From Nemertoderma westbladi (taxonomy: Eukaryota > Xenacoelomorpha > Nemertodermatida > Nemertodermatidae): 48,491 nt of DNA. The first letter of the stretch is position 1; each line of letters opens with the position of its first letter. The DNA lies in contig JAUCBJ010003607.1 of assembly GCA_032718475.1 (NCBI GenBank), positions 1 through 48,491 on the forward strand, read 5' to 3'. Both the position numbers and the translations under genes were made by a program. Shown here piece by piece: positions 42,241 to 48,491 of this stretch. A model generated the notes under the pieces. It did not search any database and was not told the DNA's origin. It saw only the letters and a program-made list of their open reading frames with translations.

Positions 42241-42636
42241 GGGCTGACCGGGCTGCCGGGACACTGTCATACAGTCATACTGCAGTACCGGTACAATACC
42301 GGCACCCACCGGTACTGACTGTCATGACAGCATGACATACTGCCAGACTGCAGTAAACTGCTGAACTGCTCCCGGCACCGCACCCTCTTCTCTTGGGCAA
42401 CGCACCGGCATGTACGGTCTGACGGTAGTAAAATACGAAATACGCACCGCAGATGCGATTATTACTGTATTAATTCACTGTCACTGATTCACTGTCCGGT
42501 CAGCCGGTACACTAGTATTAAGTATATTACTGTTGTACTGTTGTACTGTATTACAGTATTACATATTACAGTATTAACTGATCAATGGATGATTGGTAGG
42601 ACAGAGTGGGAGTGACTGATGGATGATGCATGATCT

Positions 42637-44551
42637 GGGGCGGTATTCATAGTGTTATGTTTCATCTTTTTCTAACCTCTATTAAAACTTTTTTACCATT
42701 TATTCCATTTAACTATACACATATTAGACCTCGTTAATATTTAATATCTTAATAACTAATTGACAAACTGCATTTATCTATTTTTATCCTATATAATCGA
42801 CGTTTTTAACTATGTACATTTAATAGTTTTTACTCGCGGCTTTACTGTTCTTTATTAATTTAATTTTTTACTTTCTTTTAATTTTAACCAAATAATTAAA
42901 TATAAGTTTTAAAAATGCAACCTATAATTAAATCAAGTTTTTAAATATATAAATTTGTTCGTCCTATTTGTGTAAACCATAATTTTATTTCACGTTCGAC
43001 TTTGTGTAATTTAAGATATTTTTAAGCCCTATGCTCCACAGCCATAATTTACATTACTTTTCACACTTTTCACAATTTTTGCTACATACTTTCTTTTACG
43101 TACTCTCCTATAAACATTAATTAGTGCTAGGTAGTCTGGTAGTTTCAGTTTAAATATTTTGACAGTACTGTGTAGTTTTATATTATGTCTGCACAGGTGC
43201 AATAAGCTTCTGCTTCCTCCACCTCATTATTAAACATTAAACATTAGTATTAGTTACAGCTACTTAGTGACAGATTTTAGTAAGAGCTGCAACTATGTTT
43301 AGTAAGAGCTATCTTGTTACTAAAAATAACTGATTTTAGTAAAAGCATTGATTTAACTTAGTTTCAACTAGCCCTTAAAAATATCAGTATTCATAAACTG
43401 TTACTAAACTTAGTTCTAGCCTATTTGTAGCAGTGCCGGTACTTTAACTTATGTTTATCAAAAAGCTTTCAGTTTCAACTTAAGGACGGTAGCTAATGTA
43501 TGCCCTGCATGTCTCTATGTTTACTGTTTTACTAGTATTGGTAGCCTACATTAATGATTAAACCCATTAATTTTATTGGTCACTAAAACAATTCCTGTTT
43601 TTCAGTAAATTTTTTTCGTTATCAAATATACTGTATACTGTATTACCTCCACTCAATTTAATTATCGCTAAAATATATTTTTGAATCATCAAAAATAAAT
43701 CTGTTACGACCTGTTGTAATAAAATCCCTTCATTATTTAGGTTAGACTAACGTAGCACTGTAACCTGCCCTTTCCCACATTTTAGCAATAATTTATTTAT
43801 AATTAATAGATTTAATGTTAATTAATAGATTTTAGTGGAAACTGAATATTATAGTGATTTCCTGTTAAAACTTTAGTGAAAAATTATTATTTTTAGTAAG
43901 GTAAGTAATTAATAAGTAATTAGTAAGTAATTTGTCATTGATAAATCAATTGGCTACCATTATCGAATACCATTATTTACATTCGGTAATAGAGAGGAAA
44001 AGAAAGAAGTGGGAAAGCTACCGCTTTTTCATCTTGCGAAAGTTCGCGAATGGTAGAATTCTTTAGTGAAACACATTTTTCCCGTTCGGGAGCAATCTCA
44101 CCATTCAAGAATGTAACTGAAATTTGGAAATTTAAGTCGGATATATGTTTAAAAAACAAAAAGCTTTATCTCGTTACATTTGACAGTTTCTCTGCAACAA
44201 CACATTTGCAATGAACACAGAATGCTAGAAAAACAAGAAAGGGTATAATGTGGCCGGAGTCGACAGTAACATAATAAGCATAGGCCTACTGTATGTATGA
44301 AGGCCAACATAGAATAAGTAAGCGTTCTTACCAACTTAGTCACATCTTAATGTGACTAGAAATTTAAGTTACAGCTAATACTAACTTAAGTAAGACTAAA
44401 TTCTATGAATACGAGTTTAGCAACAACTAGTACTAAATACGTTAGTAATAAGTAGCACCAACTTCTCTGAATACCGAATTAGTACCTTACTTACTAACTT
44501 GATGTGACTAGGACTAAGTTCCTAGTTAGTCACATTTATGAATACCGCCCC
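42637..44551. mobile_element. Non-autonomous DNA element with GGGGCGGTATTCATA ends
   Basis: GGGGCGGTATTCATA at 42637-42651 and its inverse (TATGAATACCGCCCC) at 44537-44551 bound 1.9 kb. Subterminal zones on both sides repeat TTAGTA, ACTTAG and GTATTCATA words (for example 43240-43450 and 44340-44530). No transposase ORF. A clean target duplication could not be resolved. Confidence 0.7.
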
Positions 44552-44628
44552 TGATGATGAAAACACAAGATACCGGTAAGTACAGGTAGGATCCATTCGA
44601 CCAGAGTTATTCACTTCAATGGCATTCA

Positions 44629-44923
44629 GATAAGGGTGTTTGAAAAAGGTGGACTGGACACAGAAAACATCAACAGTGGACAGACCATTGAGAAACATAA
44701 TAAGCAAAGCAGTTTGTTGCGATTGGTCTGTCCACCTTTTTCAAGTTTTCGCTTTCTTAATTACATAATTGGGAATAAGATGTGTGTTTGAACTTGAAAA
44801 AGGTGGACTGGACACAGGAACATAAAATATAGATAATAAATAGTCTGGCCAATCAGAAACGTATCAAGCAATGCTGTTTTGTAGTGATAGGATTGTCCAC
44901 CTTTTTCAAGTTTCACTGTAGGA
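44629..44923 (+). repeat. Left arm of a 1.6-kb inverted repeat, two MITE units
   Basis: Two palindromic units, each opening TTTGAAAAAGGTGGACTGGAC or a variant and closing GTCCACCTTTTTCAA, joined by TTTTCGCTTTCTTAATTACATAATT. The whole arm is repeated in inverse at 45955-46226. Each unit contains CCAAT or ATTGG words near its ends. Confidence 0.8.
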
Positions 44924-44937
44924 TACAGTATCACAGG

Positions 44938-45155
44938 GACGGGTGTTTGAAAAAGGTGGACTGGACACAGAAAACATGGACAATGGACAGACCAATCACG
45001 GGCAATTTGCGTCACACCGCATCACACCTTTTTCAGCTTTGTTGTCCACCTTTTTCAAATTTGAATAAGGTGGCCTGGGTTGAGAAAGAACAGGCAATGA
45101 ATTGACCAATCAGATTGATTTGCACATTATAGCAGCTCTGTCCACGTTTTTCAAA
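44938..45155. mobile_element. Two further GAAAAAGGTGGAC palindromic units
   Basis: Units at about 44941-45060 and 45060-45155, with the same TTTGAAAAAGGTGGAC...GTCCACCTTTTTCAAA ends, the second degenerate. They lie in the loop between the two inverted arms. Confidence 0.7.
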
Positions 45156-45396
45156 ATATTTCAGAAGGTTTTTATGGATTATTAATGTTATTATTATCCC
45201 ATACTTACTGTCACTGTGAACAACCAGCCAACCGAAGTTGTCGAAATAGGCCTAGTTCAATCATGGGGCGAGCCACGCGAAGTCTGTGACCTGAGCCTTA
45301 CAGCCTTAGCATCAATATTTGAACGTCAATATTCTAACTCATTACAGTATAAAGTTAATTATAATAACTAGGCCTACCTATTGTACTGTGCTGCCA

Positions 45397-45480
45397 TGAG
45401 GGAAATATAATATGCTTTATTTACCGTCCTTCCCGAGATCTGTTATTAAACGACCGAGCGCAGCGAGGGAGGTAAATAAG
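45397..45480. repeat. Dispersed repeat with CGACCGAGCGCAGCGA
   Basis: TATTTACCGTCC...GAGATCTG.TATTAAACGACCGAGCGCAGCGA is matched in inverse by 48365-48430. Both are flanked by GGTAAATAA-type words, so they may be ends of one element or two copies of a short one. Confidence 0.55.
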
Positions 45481-45824
45481 TCCCCATATTTTGGGAGTGG
45501 CGGTCCGAAACCCTAATTCAAAGTGGAAATGGAGGCCCAAAATCTTAATTAAAACTGTCATGTAACGAATTGTAACCCGCCCTTAAATATTTAAACCACT
45601 TAAATATTTTGGGTCCTAAATTCCACAAAATTTCTTAAATTAGAGCATCGGGACTTTAAGGTTACCGGTATAGGGTTAATGACAGTTTTAATTAAGGTTT
45701 GGGCCTGCGCCTGACCAAATAACCCAACCACAAAAATAAACCAACAAATCTAAGTTAAAGTGCTGTACGGTACGCTAGACCTACTATTTATTATTATACC
45801 GGTACTGTAAGTCTATAGGGCTAT

Positions 45825-45878
45825 GGGGGGGGGGGGGGGGGGGGGGGCAATCCGCGCGCGGGGCGGGGGGGGGGGGTA
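45825..45878. repeat. G-rich simple repeat
   Basis: A G-run of about 22, then CAATCCGCGCGCGGGGC and a second G-run of about 11. It could form a quadruplex or be an assembly-sensitive tract. Confidence 0.85.
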
Positions 45879-45894
45879 GATACTCCTACAGTAG

Positions 45895-45952
45895 GACACC
45901 GGCAGCATTCTTAATGCAGCTGCTTCCAGCATGCCCATTATAGATAGATAAT
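45895..45952 (+). mobile_element. Retrotransposon tail with (TAGA)n
   Basis: GCAGCTGCTTCCAGCATGCC followed by ATTATAGATAGATAATTG matches, in inverse, the tail at 46310-46350. Only the extreme 3' end is present. Confidence 0.6.
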
Positions 45953-45954
45953 TG

Positions 45955-46226
45955 AAACCTGAAAAAGGTGGACAGTCCAATCACTAATAAATAGCATTGC
46001 TTTAATACGTTTTTGATTGGTCAGACTATTATCTATGTTTTTTGTGCATGTGTCCAGTCCACCTTTTCAAACACACATCTTATTCACAATTATGTAACTA
46101 AGAAAGCGAAACTTGAAAAAGGTGGACAGACCAATTACTACAAACTGCTTTGCATAATACGTTTCTGATTGGTCTGTCCGTTGTCCATGTTTTCTGTTTC
46201 CAGTCCACCTTTTTCAAACACCCCAC
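45955..46226 (-). repeat. Right arm of the 1.6-kb inverted repeat
   Basis: Inverse of 44629-44923, including the joining segment AATTATGTAACTAAGAAAGCG and both palindromic units. Confidence 0.8.
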
Positions 46227-46309
46227 AGGGACAGGGTTATGGGCAAACGGTAATAAGATTTGCATTATTCACCCGGGTAAATGGGGATTATTACAGTACT
46301 CTTCATCTT

Positions 46310-46480
46310 CAATTATCTATCTATAATCGGCATGCTGGAAGCAGCTGAATTATCAATACTGTACTATGCCGGGCTGTCAACAACTTCCTATTTACCCATG
46401 ACTTTCGCGAGATTATCCTCAACTTCAAGGCCAGCGTCTTTTAAGAGGCGTTTCAAGAAAGCCATGGTCTTCAATTAGTC
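46310..46480 (-). pseudogene. C-terminal end and tail of a retrotransposon
   Basis: The minus frame reads FLKRLLKDAGLEVEDNLAKV then MGK and a stop, the same C-terminal pattern as 19703-19885, followed by a tail ending TAGATAGATAATTG. Only the last ~30 codons remain. Confidence 0.65.
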
Positions 46481-46495
46481 AACTGTATACCGGTA

Positions 46496-47870
46496 TTACA
46501 GTATATATGGCGGGTATATATATGACAAGGCACTACCTATAGAAACAGGGGACTTCACACCTGCCGAACTCCAAAGAAGCATTAAAGGCATGTCCAATAA
46601 TAAAGCGAGTGGATTAGATGAAATCCCAGCGGAGGTATGGAAAACCGGAGTGCTAAACAGACCATTATTGAATGTTTGCAACCGGATGTTAAAAGGGGAA
46701 AAGCCACCACCAATTTGGACTAAAGGTCAACTAAAGCCTCTCCCCAAGAAAGGAGACCTCGGCATACCAACAAACTATCGTGGGATCTGTCTGCTTGAGG
46801 TAGCTGCCAAAATATACAATAAAATGATTCTATATAGGATTAGGCCTCACATAGAGAAACTACTGCGTAAGAGCCAAAACGGATTTCGACCAAGTAGATC
46901 AACAATAGCTCAGATACTTGCACTACGGAGACTGATTGAAGGAATTAAGTCAAAGAATCTCCCCGCAGTCATGAATTTTATGGACTTCAAGAAGGCATTC
47001 GACTCCATCCATAGAGGTAAAATGCTTGAAATCCTAAGAGCTTATAGAATACCAGAAATAATTGTTGCTGGCATTGGATTGTTATATTGTGACACAGAAG
47101 CGCAGGTACTCTCACCAGATGGTGAAACTGAGTTTTTCTCAATCCTGGCTGGCGTACTGCAAGGTGACACATTAGCACCATTACTATTTGTAATTGTGCT
47201 GGATTACGCAATGAGGACGGCCACAAAGGGTGAAGACCTGGGATTCACACTTCAAGAACGCAGAAGTAGTAGATATCCGGCAACTACAGTCACAGACACC
47301 GACTTTGCGGATGACATCGCCCTGCTCTCTAATACCCTAGCAGATGCACAGCTTCTACTAAATAAAGTGGAGAGGGCTGCTAAGGAGGTTGGATTGCATA
47401 TAAATTCTACAAAGACCAAATTCATGACCTTTAATGTTGATGGAAACTTGACAACCATTGATAATAATCAACTAAGGAAGGTCGATGACTTCCAGTAACT
47501 TGGATCATGGATAGAGAGTAGCAAAAAGGACATAGAAGTTAGGAAAGCAAAGGCTTGGGTAGCTCTATCAAAAATGGATACCATCTGGAAATCAGATCTC
47601 TCCAGGCACCTGAAGACTAAGTTCTTGAACGCAGATTAAGATTCAGTGGGCACTGCTGGCGAAGTAAAGACGAGGTCATACCAGATCTACTTTTCTGGCA
47701 ACCAACTCATGGAAAGCGTAGTCCTGGACGACCGGCCATAACATATATAGATCAACTTGAAAGGGATACTGAACTTAGGAGAAACGAAATTGCGACAACT
47801 ATGGAGAATCGGGAAGCCTGGAAGGATCTCATTTCCACTGTCCGAGTTCGCTCGACCTAGTAGTAGTAGT
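46496..47870 (+). mobile_element. 5'-truncated non-LTR retrotransposon with near-complete RT
   Basis: Carries most of the RT domain and the C-terminal segment and ends CGAGTTCGCTCGACCTAGTAG with a (TAG)n tail. Copies of its 3' end occur at 1697-2182 and 29640-29697, so this family is active or recently active in the genome. Confidence 0.85.
46530..47860 (+). pseudogene. Reverse transcriptase of the (TAG)-tailed retrotransposon
   Basis: RT motifs in order: KGMSNNKASGLDEIPAE, LKPLPKKGDLGIPTNYRGIC, NGFRPSRSTIAQI, NFMDFKKAFDSI (first catalytic Asp), AGVLQGDTLAPLLF and TDFADDIALLSN (active-site Asp pair, FADD form). The frame is open for about 300 codons from 46590, then meets a TAA directly after KVDDFQ at 47498. 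Downstream, in other frames, the C-terminal RLRFSGHCWRSKDEV and GRPAITYIDQLERDTELRRNE can be read, so at least one further frameshift lies near 47630. The endonuclease is absent. Confidence 0.85.
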
Positions 47871-47880
47871 ATACCGGTAC

Positions 47881-48491
47881 TGCTATATTGTAATAAATAA
47901 TATTCTGGAATATTTTGTTTATAATAATGAGTAGCTAAGCAATATTAAATTGACATCAAACTATTAATTAATAGTCGTCAAACAAATAAATACAGTAGGG
48001 CCTAAATAATAATGTCTACAAATTGTGTGTATGTATGAAATAGATTAAATAGCCTGCAGGTAGCAGCGGAAGCAAATACCTGCCATTTTTGAACGACACT
48101 ATCTCGGCTATTTCTCATCGAAACTAATAATGTAGTTATATTTACATATTTAGAATCGTTGCAACGACAGCTTGCCATTGAAGAATATCTGCGGTGCAAT
48201 ATTGACAAAATAATTAATTAATTAAGTAATTAATTGATTATTTAATACAGTAATTATAATAATAATAAGCATGATTGTGACAATAAAACTACATAGAGGG
48301 CCGATTGTACAACAAATAAAATACTTTATTTACCTTTCCGCGCCTCGATCTGACTTATTTAAATACCATCGCTGCGCTCGGTCGTTTAATATCAGATCTC
48401 GGGACGAACGGTAAACAAAGCATATTATATTTACCGTACACTAGATACATTAGTTATTAATTAACGTTATAATTAATGCGTTATAATATTA
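47881..48491. other. Terminal region, no gene
   Basis: AT-rich sequence. 48365-48430 is the inverse relative of the repeat at 45397-45480 (GCTGCGCTCGGTCGTTTAAT). No coding frame is supported. Confidence 0.45.

Overview
This is an animal nuclear genomic window from a repeat-rich, AT-rich genome. The evidence is an intron-split gene for a GIT-family ArfGAP scaffold (an animal protein), several non-LTR retrotransposons, hAT-like elements with 8-bp target duplications, Helitron-like repeats and polyadenylation signals. I see no rRNA, tRNA, CRISPR or prokaryotic operon structure. Short palindromes such as TAGGCCTA and GTACCGGTAC are very frequent between genes, a style I associate with marine invertebrates; I cannot name the species.

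Layout. 1-3700: decayed repeats, a 3' fragment of a retrotransposon (1697-2180) and a large inverted-repeat element (2812-3636). 4307-9713: a complete-looking DNA transposon of 5.4 kb with a 7-bp target duplication, terminal inverted repeats filled with 20-bp tandem repeats, an intact 675-residue HECT E3 ubiquitin ligase ORF (+), and a convergent IS3-like integrase/transposase (-) broken by a stop codon and by loss of its second catalytic Asp. It sits inside an older inverted-repeat element (3833-10316). 11046-19570: six copies (0.9-1.8 kb) of a Helitron-like element. An uninterrupted copy of the target beside them shows exact A^T insertion without target duplication, and each unit is built of ~150-bp monomers carrying RFX/X-box-like palindromes. 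19703-23323: a retrotransposon remnant, a 53-bp satellite arranged as inverted arrays, and a non-autonomous hAT element.

24384-30744 (minus strand): the only clear host gene, GIT. Exon 1 carries ArfGAP, ankyrin repeats and the linker; exon 2 carries the Spa-homology region, a coiled coil, a long low-complexity region and the C-terminal paxillin-binding domain. The 2.8-kb intron holds a 5'-truncated retrotransposon flanked by 49-bp direct repeats. The exon-exon junction is one base away from canonical splicing.

31030-35700: a broken L2/CR1-like retrotransposon, interrupted by another retrotransposon's 3' end, by an inverted-repeat element and by a 1.4-kb hAT-like element. 35915-48491: mostly nested inverted-repeat elements (36491-40288, 38331-38848, 42637-44551, 44629-46226), two small possible coding fragments, retrotransposon 3' ends with a conserved RNA-like stem-loop, and a nearly full RT domain (46496-47870).

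The genes do not form a pathway. The HECT ligase and integrase belong together as cargo and mobility genes of one transposon; GIT is an independent host gene whose intron has been colonised. The strongest candidates for something undescribed are the HECT-bearing transposon and the X-box-studded Helitron-like array.
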